Below, piece after piece: positions 1 through 6,777 of a DNA stretch of 8,116 bases. Numbering within the stretch: the stretch's first letter is position 1; every line of letters begins with the position of its first letter. Where the stretch lies: positions 1 to 8,116 of the forward strand of contig JAUUVE010000077.1 in assembly GCA_030589715.1 (NCBI GenBank), read 5' to 3'. Under the pieces are notes generated by a model, which made no database searches, had not been told where the DNA came from, and was given only the letters and a program-made list of their open reading frames with translations. The DNA is from Desulfobacteraceae bacterium. GTDB taxonomy: Bacteria > Desulfobacterota > DSM-4660 > Desulfatiglandales > Desulfatiglandaceae. The translations under genes and the position numbers were made by a program.

Positions 1-1500
1 CTGAAGGATAAGGCCATTGACAACACCGGTGGATATATCCGTGCACCAGAGCCGGGCTGTGCTTACCGGAGCACCGGAAACCATACAGGGGCTTATCAAA
101 TCAGGAACCTGGATAGGGAGGTCCTGGTTGTTGGCACCAACAAGTGCCTCACAGCGCCTAACCGCGGTTATACGTGTCAGGAACTCTATTTCAGCCTGGA
201 GCGGCTGATAGACCTGGTCGCTTCTGAACTGGGAATGGACACGGCTGAGATCCGATTCAAGAACTTCATCCAGCCAGACCAATTCCCTTATACTACGGCA
301 ACGGGAGGGATCTATGACGCAGGGGATTACCAGAAGGTCTTCCAGATGGCCCTTGACAAGATCGACTATAAAAAGATGAGGGAAGAGCAGCGGAAGGCCA
401 GAGAGGAAGGGAGGCTCATAGGCATCGGCTTTTCCACTGTTGTAGATCCCTCGGTCACCAATATAGCGTATGTCACCCTGGCTTTGACCCCGGAAGAGAG
501 GGCCAAAGGCCACCCCAAGTCAGGGTCAGGCGAGGCTGTCATTATCAAGATGGAACCCTTGGGCAAGGTTCATGTGATCGCGTGTACCAACCCTCAGGGA
601 CAGGGACACGATACCGTTATATCCCAGATAGTGGCTGATGAGCTCGGGGTCCATCCAGACGATGTAACAGTCAGCAATGTGGTTGACACCCATGATCGGA
701 TCTTTAGCATCACAACCGGCAGTTACTCCAGCCGCTTTTCCTCGGTAGTAACTACTGCGGTCGTTACCGCTGCCCGTAGATTAAAGGAAAAGATGTTGAA
801 GATCGCCGCCCATCTGCTTGAGGCCAACGTGGACGAACTGGAGATACAGGAGGGAAAGATCTACGTAAAGGACTCTCCGGACAAGTCCATGCAAATGAGA
901 CACGTGGCAGGTACTGCCCATTGGAATCAGGCTGCGCTACCTGAAGGGATGGATGCCGGTCTCTATGAGACTTGCCTTTATACCATGCCTACCTCCCAGC
1001 CACCGGATGAATTAGACCGTGTGAATTCTTCCAACACCTATGGATTTATGGCGGAGGCGATCGTGGTGGAAGTGGATCCCGAAACAGGGGAAGTCAAGAT
1101 TCTCAAATGGGCCAGCGTGCACGATGCGGGGACCATCCTAAACCCCATGCTCCTCGAAGGCCAGGTACTGGGAAGCTGTGCTCACGGTCTTGGAGGAAGC
1201 CTTTACGAGGAGTGGGCCTATGACGAAAATGGTCAGTGCATAACCGCATCCTTTCAGGATTACCTCGTTCCAACGGCAATGGAGGTTCCGAAGATCGATA
1301 TTGGGCATGTGGAAATCCCTTCGCCCATCACGGCCCTTGGCTCAAAGGGAGCGGGGGAAAGCTCGTGCATGTCTGTACCAGCCTGCATTGGGAATGCCAT
1401 TGCAGATGCCCTGGCTCCCTTAGGGGTGACCATAAGCGAGCTTCCTCTGAGCCCAAATAAGATCTGGCACCTGATCCAGAAGGCAAAAAACCACACATAG
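1..1500 (+). CDS. Molybdenum hydroxylase large (molybdopterin-binding) subunit, xanthine dehydrogenase family, 5'-partial
   Basis: Catalytic subunit that binds the molybdopterin cofactor and hydroxylates the substrate using water-derived oxygen. The reading frame is open from base 1 to the TAG at 1498-1500, giving 499 visible residues; family members are usually about 750-800, so roughly the first third lies outside the window. The ATG at 235 is internal, because clear family sequence continues upstream of it. Seen in the visible part: the substrate-pocket segment N-R-G-Y-T-C-Q-E followed by L-Y-F-S-L-E-R-L-I-D (residues 54-71); the cofactor-binding GQGHDT motif (about 200-205); and the C-terminal GSKGAGES motif (447-454), whose Glu453 (codon 1357-1359) matches the catalytic base of the family. 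The CO dehydrogenase loop AYRCSFR is absent, so CO oxidation is not supported. The subunit is followed by genes for a CoxG-like protein and the FAD and Fe-S subunits. Family assignment is firm; the substrate is unknown. Confidence 0.95.
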   Translation: MKDKAIDNTGGYIRAPEPGCAYRSTGNHTGAYQIRNLDREVLVVGTNKCLTAPNRGYTCQELYFSLERLIDLVASELGMDTAEIRFKNFIQPDQFPYTTATGGIYDAGDYQKVFQMALDKIDYKKMREEQRKAREEGRLIGIGFSTVVDPSVTNIAYVTLALTPEERAKGHPKSGSGEAVIIKMEPLGKVHVIACTNPQGQGHDTVISQIVADELGVHPDDVTVSNVVDTHDRIFSITTGSYSSRFSSVVTTAVVTAARRLKEKMLKIAAHLLEANVDELEIQEGKIYVKDSPDKSMQMRHVAGTAHWNQAALPEGMDAGLYETCLYTMPTSQPPDELDRVNSSNTYGFMAEAIVVEVDPETGEVKILKWASVHDAGTILNPMLLEGQVLGSCAHGLGGSLYEEWAYDENGQCITASFQDYLVPTAMEVPKIDIGHVEIPSPITALGSKGAGESSCMSVPACIGNAIADALAPLGVTISELPLSPNKIWHLIQKAKNHT

Positions 1501-1510
1501 TTTAGCAGCC

Positions 1511-1517
1511 AAAGGAG
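1511..1517 (+). promoter_or_regulatory. Ribosome binding site of the CoxG-like gene
   Basis: AAAGGAG lies 6 nt before the ATG at 1524. It supports that start and sits in the 23-nt gap after the large-subunit stop codon. Confidence 0.7.
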
Positions 1518-1523
1518 ATTATC

Positions 1524-1967
1524 ATGAAGATTGAAGGAAAATATAAATTTCCGGCATCTCAAGAGCAGATATGGGATCTCTTTATGGATCAAAAGAATCT
1601 TGAGAAGGCCATTCCGGGATGTGAGAAAATGGAGGAACGAGAGCCGGGAAAATATGACGTCTTGCTGAAGATAGGGATTGCCGCTATCAAGGGGACATAC
1701 ACAGGAAAGATAGAGGTGGTTGATCCTGAGCCCCCCAACCGGTACCGTCTGCTTGGCGAGGGAAGCGGAAGCCCTGGCTTTGTTAAAGGAGAGGCTACTA
1801 TTGAATTGTCCCAGGAGGGCCAGCATACCATTGTATCTTATCAGGGTGACATGCAGGTAGGAGGACTGATAGCAGGGATTGGGCAGAGGATGATCGGAGG
1901 GATAGCCAAGATGATGGCGGGTCAGTTCTTCAAGAAAATGGCAAAGGAGCTGAAATCCCAACAGTGA
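1524..1967 (+). CDS. CoxG-like SRPBCC-family protein (CO dehydrogenase subunit G family)
   Basis: A 147-residue helix-grip (SRPBCC/START-like) protein of the CoxG type. Features seen: the N-terminal strand and helix with F-P-A-S-Q-E-Q-I-W-D-L-F (9-20), the family hallmark A-I-P-G-C (29-33), the strand I-K-G-T-Y-T-G-K-I (55-63), G-F-V-K-G-E-A-T-I (85-93) and the closing amphipathic helix G-G-L-I-A-G-I-G-Q-R-M-I (113-124) through the Lys-rich end. There is no long C-terminal membrane-anchoring extension as in some CoxG proteins of CO dehydrogenase operons. CoxG is not part of the L/M/S catalytic core; in CO dehydrogenase it has been linked to membrane association and delivery of electrons to quinone. 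A comparable accessory role for this hydroxylase is inferred from the gene lying between its subunit genes. The start is set by AAAGGAG six bases upstream. Confidence 0.88.
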   Translation: MKIEGKYKFPASQEQIWDLFMDQKNLEKAIPGCEKMEEREPGKYDVLLKIGIAAIKGTYTGKIEVVDPEPPNRYRLLGEGSGSPGFVKGEATIELSQEGQHTIVSYQGDMQVGGLIAGIGQRMIGGIAKMMAGQFFKKMAKELKSQQ

Positions 1968-1982
1968 GATAGGAGAGAGGAT

Positions 1983-2855
1983 ATGAAACCAAGTGCCTTT
2001 GAATATTTTACCGCCAGCACTGTGGCAGAGGCAATTAGCCTGTTGGAGCGGTACGAAGATGAAGCCAAGATCATTGCGGGCGGTCAGAGCCTCGTGCCCA
2101 TGATGAACTTCAGGGTTGCCCAGCCGGAGGTGCTGATCGATATTAATGGGATCAAGGAACTCGACTACATTAGACAAGAAGATGATGAAATCGTTATCGG
2201 TGCCCTGACTCGAGAGAGAGACCTGGAGTTGTCCCCATTGGTGCAAGAAAAGTGTCCCATATTGGCGGAGGCGATCTCCCTTATTGGGCACGCATCGATT
2301 CGGACCCGGGGGACTATTGGGGGAAGCCTGGTTCACGCCGACCCTGCTGCAGAGATTCCTCTCACCATCTATGGTTTGGATGCAAAGATGAAGGTCGTCG
2401 GGCCCTCTGGTGAGAGAACCTTGGAGCCTGAAGAGTTCTTCTTGAGCTACTTGACAACCTCCTTGGAACCTTTGGAGATCTTGGTGGAGGTGAGAATTCC
2501 AGTCCTTCCTCAGAAAACAGGCTGGTCCTTTGTGGAATTGACCCGCCGTCGCGGTGACTTCTACATTGTGGCAGTGGCATCCATCCTCTTTATGGAGAAA
2601 GGGGGTGTCTGCAAAGAGGCACGCATCTGCTTGGGAGGAGTTGGTCCCACCTCTATCCGGGCAGAAGAGGCAGAAGAGATCCTGGCTGGTCAGGTGATCA
2701 CCGACGAATTGATTGAGAAAGCAGGACAAAAGGCCGCAGAGGCTGCGGATCCCGAATCCGATTACCATGCCTCTGCCGAATACCGCAGGGATATGACAAG
2801 GGTTTTTGTCCAAAGAGGACTCGCAGAGGCACGGAACAGGGCAAAGGGAGGTTAA
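1983..2855 (+). CDS. Molybdenum hydroxylase medium (FAD-binding) subunit, CoxM/XdhB type
   Basis: A 290-residue FAD subunit that takes electrons from the two [2Fe-2S] clusters and passes them to the final acceptor. The N-terminal FAD-binding domain (about 1-175) shows both signature loops: A-G-G-Q-S-L (32-37) and T-I-G-G-S-L-V-H-A-D-P (111-121), which contact the FAD pyrophosphate. The C-terminal CO-dehydrogenase-flavoprotein-type domain follows (about 175-285) and ends with the typical A-S-A-E-Y-R-R segment. Length fits CoxM-type subunits; there is no room for the roughly 40-residue [4Fe-4S] insertion that marks 4-hydroxybenzoyl-CoA reductase. The ATG at 1983 follows AGGAG at 1971-1975 with 7-nt spacing, 15 nt after the CoxG-like stop. 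The gene is separated from the small-subunit start by only 4 nt. Confidence 0.93.
   Translation: MKPSAFEYFTASTVAEAISLLERYEDEAKIIAGGQSLVPMMNFRVAQPEVLIDINGIKELDYIRQEDDEIVIGALTRERDLELSPLVQEKCPILAEAISLIGHASIRTRGTIGGSLVHADPAAEIPLTIYGLDAKMKVVGPSGERTLEPEEFFLSYLTTSLEPLEILVEVRIPVLPQKTGWSFVELTRRRGDFYIVAVASILFMEKGGVCKEARICLGGVGPTSIRAEEAEEILAGQVITDELIEKAGQKAAEAADPESDYHASAEYRRDMTRVFVQRGLAEARNRAKGG
2846..2851 (+). promoter_or_regulatory. Ribosome binding site deciding the small-subunit start
   Basis: GGGAGG, embedded in the last codons of the FAD-subunit gene, stands 8 nt before the ATG at 2860. It favours that ATG over an in-frame ATG at 2806, which would add 18 residues unlike anything in the family and overlap the FAD gene by 50 nt. 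Confidence 0.75.
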
Positions 2856-2859
2856 TCAA

Positions 2860-3339
2860 ATGGCAGAGCGTCGTCGCATTACGGTGAAGGTAAATGGCGT
2901 GGAATACGGGAGGGAGGTAGACCCAAAGAGGCTCCTTGTGGATTTTTTAAGGGACGATCTGGAACTGATCGGAACCCATGTTGGATGCGAACACGGGTTC
3001 TGTGGCGCCTGTACCGTGTTATTGAACGGGAGATCGATCCGTTCATGTCTGATGTTCGCTGTTCAGGCCGATGGAGCCGAAATCATGACCGTGGAGGGTC
3101 TTGCAGAGGATGGGAAGTTACACCCCCTTCAGGAGGCTTTTCAGGAGCATCATGCCCTTCAGTGTGGGTTCTGTACCCCTGGCATGCTGATAGTTACTTA
3201 TGAATTACTGAAAGACAATCCAGATCCTACCGAGGAAGAAGTGAGGTTGGCCGTTGCAGGGGTATTGTGTCGTTGCACGGGATATAAGCAGATAATCGAT
3301 GCGGTAATCGCCGCAGCACCAAAGATGAGGGGAGGATAA
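2860..3339 (+). CDS. Molybdenum hydroxylase small subunit, two [2Fe-2S] clusters (CoxS/XdhC type)
   Basis: A 159-residue iron-sulfur subunit that carries electrons from the Mo site to FAD. The N-terminal plant-ferredoxin-like domain holds one cluster through Cys43, Cys48, Cys51 and Cys63 (C-x4-C-x2-C-x11-C). The C-terminal four-helix domain holds the second, Mo-proximal cluster through Cys102, Cys105, Cys137 and Cys139, in Q-C-G-F-C-T-P-G and C-R-C-T-G-Y. All eight ligands are present, and length is typical for the family, so the subunit looks functional. Gln101, next to the first Cys of the second motif, is the residue that in relatives contacts the molybdopterin. Its TAA stop overlaps the livH ATG by one base (TAATG), indicating translational coupling to the transporter. 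Confidence 0.96.
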   Translation: MAERRRITVKVNGVEYGREVDPKRLLVDFLRDDLELIGTHVGCEHGFCGACTVLLNGRSIRSCLMFAVQADGAEIMTVEGLAEDGKLHPLQEAFQEHHALQCGFCTPGMLIVTYELLKDNPDPTEEEVRLAVAGVLCRCTGYKQIIDAVIAAAPKMRGG

Positions 3340-4214
3340 TGATCCTTCAACAATTGATCAACGGCCTTATGCTGGGGGCCACGTATTCTCTTGTGGCAAT
3401 CGGCTACACCTTGATATTCGGGGTTCTGGGGCTTCTGCATTTTGCCCACGGAGAGGTTCTGATGGCCGGTGCCTTTATGGGGCTCTATATCATCATGTGG
3501 AGTGGGCTGCCCCTTTACATTACCCTTCCCCTGGCCATGGTGGCAACCGGTGTGCTCGGAATTATCATCGATGTGCTGGCTATCAGGCCCCTCAAGAAGG
3601 ATTTTCACCTGGCACCGCTTTTGAGTACCATTGGGGTCACGATCATCCTCCAGAACCTGGCTGTCAAGCTCTTCGGAGGATACGGAACCCGCTTTCCCGA
3701 GGCCATAGAAACTGTCAATTACAAGGTAGGCCCCCTTTTGATCAGCTCTGCTAATATCCTGATACTGGGAGTCTCCCTGTTCCTGATGGTAGTCCTCTAT
3801 TTCTTTATTGCAAAGACAAAGATCGGTAAGGCTATGAGGACGGTTGCTGAAAGCCACACTACCGCAGGGTTGCTCGGGGTAAATGTGGACTTGATTGTCC
3901 TGCTCACCTTTGGGATTGCCTCGGCCCTGGCAGGGACTGCCGGCGTGATGATCGGCATTGTCTTCCATGCCATTACCCCTTTTATCGGGCTTACCTTTGC
4001 ACTGAAAGGGCTTGTGGTGATGCTCATTGGCGGGCTGGGAAATGTGGTGGGAGCAATGATTGGGGGATTGATCCTGGGGATGGCAGAGGTGTTCAGTATT
4101 GTCCTTCTTCCTACAGAGATCAATTTACAGGATATCTTTTCCTTCGGGATCATGATTATTATCCTCATATTCAAACCCACTGGGCTTTTTGGAACGCGTG
4201 TAACCCAGGGTTAG
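3339..4214 (+). CDS. livH: Branched-chain-amino-acid-type ABC transporter permease, LivH family
   Basis: A 291-residue inner-membrane permease of the HAAT family, one half of the translocation pore together with the LivM-type protein. It is almost entirely hydrophobic with about eight predicted membrane segments. Family marks are the early N-G-L-M-L-G-A-T-Y-S-L (8-18), H-F-A-H-G-E (34-39, usually N-F-A-H-G), the cytoplasmic coupling loop I-G-K-A-M-R-T-V-A-E (162-171) ending in G-V-N-V-D (180-184) that docks on the ATPase, and the C-terminal K-P-T-G-L-F-G (279-285). The ATG shares a base with the preceding stop; the purine run ending at 3335 (GGGGAGG) serves as ribosome binding site. The HAAT family imports branched-chain amino acids but also amides, urea and aromatic acids, so the name does not fix the substrate. 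The neighbouring hydroxylase suggests a non-amino-acid ligand. Confidence 0.95.
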   Translation: MILQQLINGLMLGATYSLVAIGYTLIFGVLGLLHFAHGEVLMAGAFMGLYIIMWSGLPLYITLPLAMVATGVLGIIIDVLAIRPLKKDFHLAPLLSTIGVTIILQNLAVKLFGGYGTRFPEAIETVNYKVGPLLISSANILILGVSLFLMVVLYFFIAKTKIGKAMRTVAESHTTAGLLGVNVDLIVLLTFGIASALAGTAGVMIGIVFHAITPFIGLTFALKGLVVMLIGGLGNVVGAMIGGLILGMAEVFSIVLLPTEINLQDIFSFGIMIIILIFKPTGLFGTRVTQG

Positions 4215-4218
4215 GGGA
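4213..4218 (+). promoter_or_regulatory. Ribosome binding site supporting a TTG start for livM
   Basis: AGGGGA overlaps the livH stop codon and lies 6 nt before a TTG at 4225. The nearest in-frame ATG (4273) would delete most of the first membrane helix, so the TTG is preferred. Confidence 0.65.
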
Positions 4219-4224
4219 AATATC

Positions 4225-5100
4225 TTGGATTACCTAATTTCAGTAGCGACGATTGCGGGTATTTACATCATTATGGCCCTGAGCTTCTATATGGTTTTCA
4301 TGACCGGCCAGATATCCCTGGGTCAAGCCGGGTTCATGGCCATTGGGGCGTATGTGTCGGCGATTTGCTCGGTGAAGTGGGGAATCCCCTATGTTCCCGC
4401 TGTTTTGATAGGAGGGATATTTTCCGGGATCGTGGGCCTCGTTCTGGGTTTGCCGGCCCTTCGGATTAAAGGGATCTATTTGCTGCTTTTGACCCTGGGG
4501 TTCGGTGAGATTGTCAGGGTGGTCGCCATCAACCTGAAATATACCGGGGCGGCTGAAGGATTCCCCGGTATCCCGTACCAGAAACATACCCTGCTGTACG
4601 CTTACGGGATGGTGGTCATACTAATCATCTTTTTCAGTCGGTTACGCAGGTCTCGGATGGGAAGAGCCTTTCAGGCTGTCGGAAGCGACGAGGACGCTGC
4701 CGAGATCATCGGGGTAAACATTATCTCTGCCAAGCTTCTGGCTTTCTCTGTAGGGGCTTTTATGGCTGGCGTTGGTGGGGGTATCTTCGCCCACTATCAG
4801 GAATATGTTGAGCCCCTCATGTTTGATGTCATGCATGCCATTGAGTTTCTTGTATTCGCGATCTTTGGAGGGATTCAGATATTCTGGGGACCAATATTCG
4901 GGGCATTAGTCCTTACCTTTGTACCGGAATTCCTTCGCGTTATCCAGGAGTGGCGAATGGAGTTATATGGAGCCCTTTTGATCGTCATGATGATCGTCAG
5001 ACCTCAGGGGGTCATAGGGTTAGATACAGTCCAGACACTAAACAGGCTTTTCCGAAATGGCCTTGGCAAGGGGGGGGCTGAGAGCCCTCAGGCCATGTGA
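4225..5100 (+). CDS. livM: Branched-chain-amino-acid-type ABC transporter permease, LivM family
   Basis: The second HAAT permease, 291 residues, which pairs with LivH. Family features: first helix (about 5-27), then the diagnostic G-Q-I-S-L-G-Q-A-G-F (28-37) with G-A-Y-V-S-A (41-46), the G-F-G-E-I-V-R segment (92-98), the ATPase-docking loop M-G-R-A-F-Q-A-V-G-S-D-E (145-156) leading to G-V-N (163-165), and C-terminal R-P-Q-G-V-I-G (259-265). It uses a TTG start, chosen because a good ribosome binding site precedes it and the homologous first helix begins there. It lies 10 nt after livH and 38 nt before livG. Length is normal for compact LivM proteins that lack the long N-terminal extension of the E. 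coli protein. As with livH, the imported compound is not revealed by the sequence. Confidence 0.94.
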   Translation: MDYLISVATIAGIYIIMALSFYMVFMTGQISLGQAGFMAIGAYVSAICSVKWGIPYVPAVLIGGIFSGIVGLVLGLPALRIKGIYLLLLTLGFGEIVRVVAINLKYTGAAEGFPGIPYQKHTLLYAYGMVVILIIFFSRLRRSRMGRAFQAVGSDEDAAEIIGVNIISAKLLAFSVGAFMAGVGGGIFAHYQEYVEPLMFDVMHAIEFLVFAIFGGIQIFWGPIFGALVLTFVPEFLRVIQEWRMELYGALLIVMMIVRPQGVIGLDTVQTLNRLFRNGLGKGGAESPQAM

Positions 5101-5138
5101 ATCAAGTGACAATAGGATGATTCTAATCTGGAGGGAAG

Positions 5139-5897
5139 ATGATTCTTGAAATCAGGGACGTGGTGAAATACTTCAATGGATTCAGCGCCCTCTCTGATGT
5201 CGGCATGGATATCGAGGAGAAGAAGATCCATGCCCTCATCGGTCCGAATGGAGCAGGGAAAACCACCCTGTTCAACCTGATCAGCGGTATGTACGATGTG
5301 ACTCGAGGAGAGATTCGCTTCAAGGGAGCGCGTATTGACGGCGTAAAACCCTATCTGCGGACCAAGCTTGGGATTGGCAGAACCTTTCAGATTGTGCGCC
5401 TCTTTGGTTTCATGACTGTTTTAGAGAACGTGATGCTGGGGAGCCACTGCAAGACCAAGGCGGGCCTTTTGAAGACCTTTTTCAGGTTTTCGATAAGGGA
5501 GCCGCAGGAAGAGAAGGCCACCCGTGAAAATGCCATGAGGTGGCTGGAGTTCGTGGGTCTCCCCCACCAGGCAAATGAGATCGCCTCCAACCTCCCTCAT
5601 GCAGACCAAAGACTGGTTGAGATCGCCAGAGCCCTTGCTCTGGAGCCTGATTTGCTCCTTCTCGACGAACCTGCGTCAGGCATGAATCCCAAGGAGACCG
5701 AGGAACTCAATTCCGTTATCTCAAAGATCAACCAGATGGGTAAAACAGTCTTTTTAATCGAGCATAATATGGAACTGGTCATGGGAATATCCCATGTCAT
5801 TTCGGTCCTGAACTTTGGGGGCAAGATCGCCGAAGGCACCCCTGCTGAGATCCAGGGGAACTCTGAGGTAATCGAGGCCTACCTGGGGAAGAGGTAA
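5139..5897 (+). CDS. livG: ABC transporter ATP-binding protein, LivG family
   Basis: A 252-residue cytoplasmic ATPase that powers the LivHM pore together with LivF. Motifs in order: Walker A G-P-N-G-A-G-K-T-T (35-43), Q-loop Gln84 in R-T-F-Q-I-V-R-L-F, signature region N-L-P-H-A-D-Q-R (151-158), Walker B L-L-L-L-D-E-P (172-178, catalytic Glu177) and switch His209 in L-I-E-H-N. The long insert between Q-loop and signature (about 100-130) is typical of LivG, as is the C-terminal domain ending E-A-Y-L-G. The odd point is Ala155 where LivG proteins normally have Gly in the fourth position of the signature (L-P-Y-G-D/E-Q). All other catalytic residues are intact, so it is probably active. GGAGG at 5130-5134 precedes the ATG. 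Confidence 0.95.
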   Translation: MILEIRDVVKYFNGFSALSDVGMDIEEKKIHALIGPNGAGKTTLFNLISGMYDVTRGEIRFKGARIDGVKPYLRTKLGIGRTFQIVRLFGFMTVLENVMLGSHCKTKAGLLKTFFRFSIREPQEEKATRENAMRWLEFVGLPHQANEIASNLPHADQRLVEIARALALEPDLLLLDEPASGMNPKETEELNSVISKINQMGKTVFLIEHNMELVMGISHVISVLNFGGKIAEGTPAEIQGNSEVIEAYLGKR

Positions 5898-5902
5898 CCA
5901 AG

Positions 5903-6631
5903 ATGCTGTCTATAGAGGACCTCTCTGCTGGATACGGAAAGGGTCTCGCTCTCCACGGCGTGGCCATCAAGGTGGAGAAAGGTGAGGTGGTGGTCCTTAT
6001 TGGGGCCAATGGAGCTGGAAAGAGCACGCTCTTGAGGACCATATCTGGGGTCTTGAGGCCAAAAAAGGGCCACATCCTCTTTCAAGGCCAGAAGATCGAG
6101 GGAAATAAGCCCCACTCGATCGTAAAGATAGGAATCGTTCAGGTGCCAGAGGGTCGGGGGATCATATCTCGGATGACCGTCAAGGAGAATCTGGACATGG
6201 GGGCCTACCTGCGTTCCGACAAGGATGGAATCATAGGGGATCTGGAGCGGGTTTTTGAGAAATTCCCCCGGCTTAGAGAGCGACTGGGCCAAAATGCCGG
6301 AACCCTTTCAGGGGGTGAGCAACAGATGCTGGCCATTGGTCGCGCCCTGCTGGCAAAGCCGCGGTTACTCCTCATGGATGAGCCATCCCTGGGGCTTTCC
6401 CCAAACTTTGTGGAGTTCGTCTTCGAGACGATCCATGAACTCCGTGAGAAGGATGGCTATACGATCCTCCTCGTTGAACAGAATGCCAATCAGGCCCTGG
6501 GTGTGGCAGATCGCGGGTATGTGCTGGAAACCGGACGCATTGTCCTTGAGGGGGAGAGCCAGGCGTTGCGCGACAATGAAGAGGTCCAAAGGGCCTACCT
6601 GGGTAGATCTGCGCGAACTGTGGAGACGTAA
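5903..6631 (+). CDS. livF: ABC transporter ATP-binding protein, LivF family
   Basis: A 242-residue ATPase forming the LivG/LivF nucleotide-binding pair. Motifs: Walker A G-A-N-G-A-G-K-S-T (34-42), Q-loop region V-Q-V-P-E-G-R-G (79-86) typical of LivF, canonical signature L-S-G-G-E-Q-Q (135-141), Walker B L-L-L-M-D-E-P (155-161, Glu160), D-loop S-L-G-L-S-P and L-L-V-E-Q-N-A (189-195). In the last motif Gln193 stands where most ABC ATPases have the switch histidine; this is normal for LivF, not a defect. It begins 5 nt after the livG stop with GAGG at 5891-5894. Its intact signature would face the Walker A site of LivG in the closed dimer. It is the last gene before a 142-nt gap. Confidence 0.96.
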   Translation: MLSIEDLSAGYGKGLALHGVAIKVEKGEVVVLIGANGAGKSTLLRTISGVLRPKKGHILFQGQKIEGNKPHSIVKIGIVQVPEGRGIISRMTVKENLDMGAYLRSDKDGIIGDLERVFEKFPRLRERLGQNAGTLSGGEQQMLAIGRALLAKPRLLLMDEPSLGLSPNFVEFVFETIHELREKDGYTILLVEQNANQALGVADRGYVLETGRIVLEGESQALRDNEEVQRAYLGRSARTVET

Positions 6632-6701
6632 TCTCTTGGACCTGATCACAGACAAAGGGGCATCTTAGAGACCATGGTTCGCAAAACTCACTCTACAAGG
6701 C

Positions 6702-6713
6702 AAAGGAGGTGAT
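6702..6713 (+). promoter_or_regulatory. Extended Shine-Dalgarno sequence (12-nt match to 16S rRNA 3' end)
   Basis: AAAGGAGGTGAT is fully complementary to the standard bacterial 16S 3' tail. It precedes no large gene: its GGAGG core lies only 2 nt from the ATG at 6712 and 64 nt before the binding-protein start. It may load ribosomes onto a short leader ORF or hold them near the real start; function is not established. Confidence 0.4.
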
Positions 6714-6777
6714 GAAAACAAAAGGTTCATGGGCTAAATTTGTTCGCTTTAACCAGAAAAGGAGGATTCAAAAATGA
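6712..6777 (+). CDS. Possible 21-codon leader ORF overlapping the binding-protein start
   Basis: ATG at 6712 opens a 21-codon frame ending in TGA at 6775-6777, which overlaps the binding-protein ATG in the pattern ATGA. The peptide would be strongly basic (eight Lys/Arg, no acidic residue) with no run of branched-chain or aromatic codons, so a classic amino-acid attenuation leader is unlikely. The ribosome binding site core is very long but only 2 nt from the ATG, closer than usual. If translated, its role would be coupling ribosomes onto the next gene. Chance occurrence is quite possible. Confidence 0.2.
   Translation: MKTKGSWAKFVRFNQKRRIQK
6761..6765 (+). promoter_or_regulatory. Ribosome binding site of the substrate-binding protein gene
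   Basis: GGAGG (within AAAAGGAGG) stands 8 nt before the ATG at 6774, the ideal spacing, and fixes the start immediately before a signal peptide. Confidence 0.8.

Noticed and set aside
1260..2813. A 517-codon open frame on the minus strand
   Set aside because: It lies opposite the end of the large subunit, the CoxG-like gene and nearly all of the FAD subunit, all well supported by motifs and ribosome binding sites. Its translation is Leu/His/Cys-rich without recognisable domains, as expected of an antisense shadow.
3198..3968. A 256-codon open frame on the minus strand
   Set aside because: Opposite the small subunit and LivH; very polar His/Gln/Asp-rich translation, the typical complement of a membrane-protein gene. 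No independent support.
6558..6564. Degenerate LivF because Gln replaces the switch histidine (Gln193, codon 6479-6481)
   Set aside because: The V-E-Q-N form is normal for the LivF family, so it is not evidence of loss of function.
6255..6668. A 137-codon + strand frame running past the livF stop
   Set aside because: Overlaps livF in another frame, no ribosome binding site of its own, Arg/Ser/Trp-rich translation with no domain.
6632..6773. Amino-acid attenuator or terminator between livF and the binding-protein gene
   Set aside because: No strong hairpin with a T-run is visible, and the mini-ORF has no run of branched-chain or aromatic codons.
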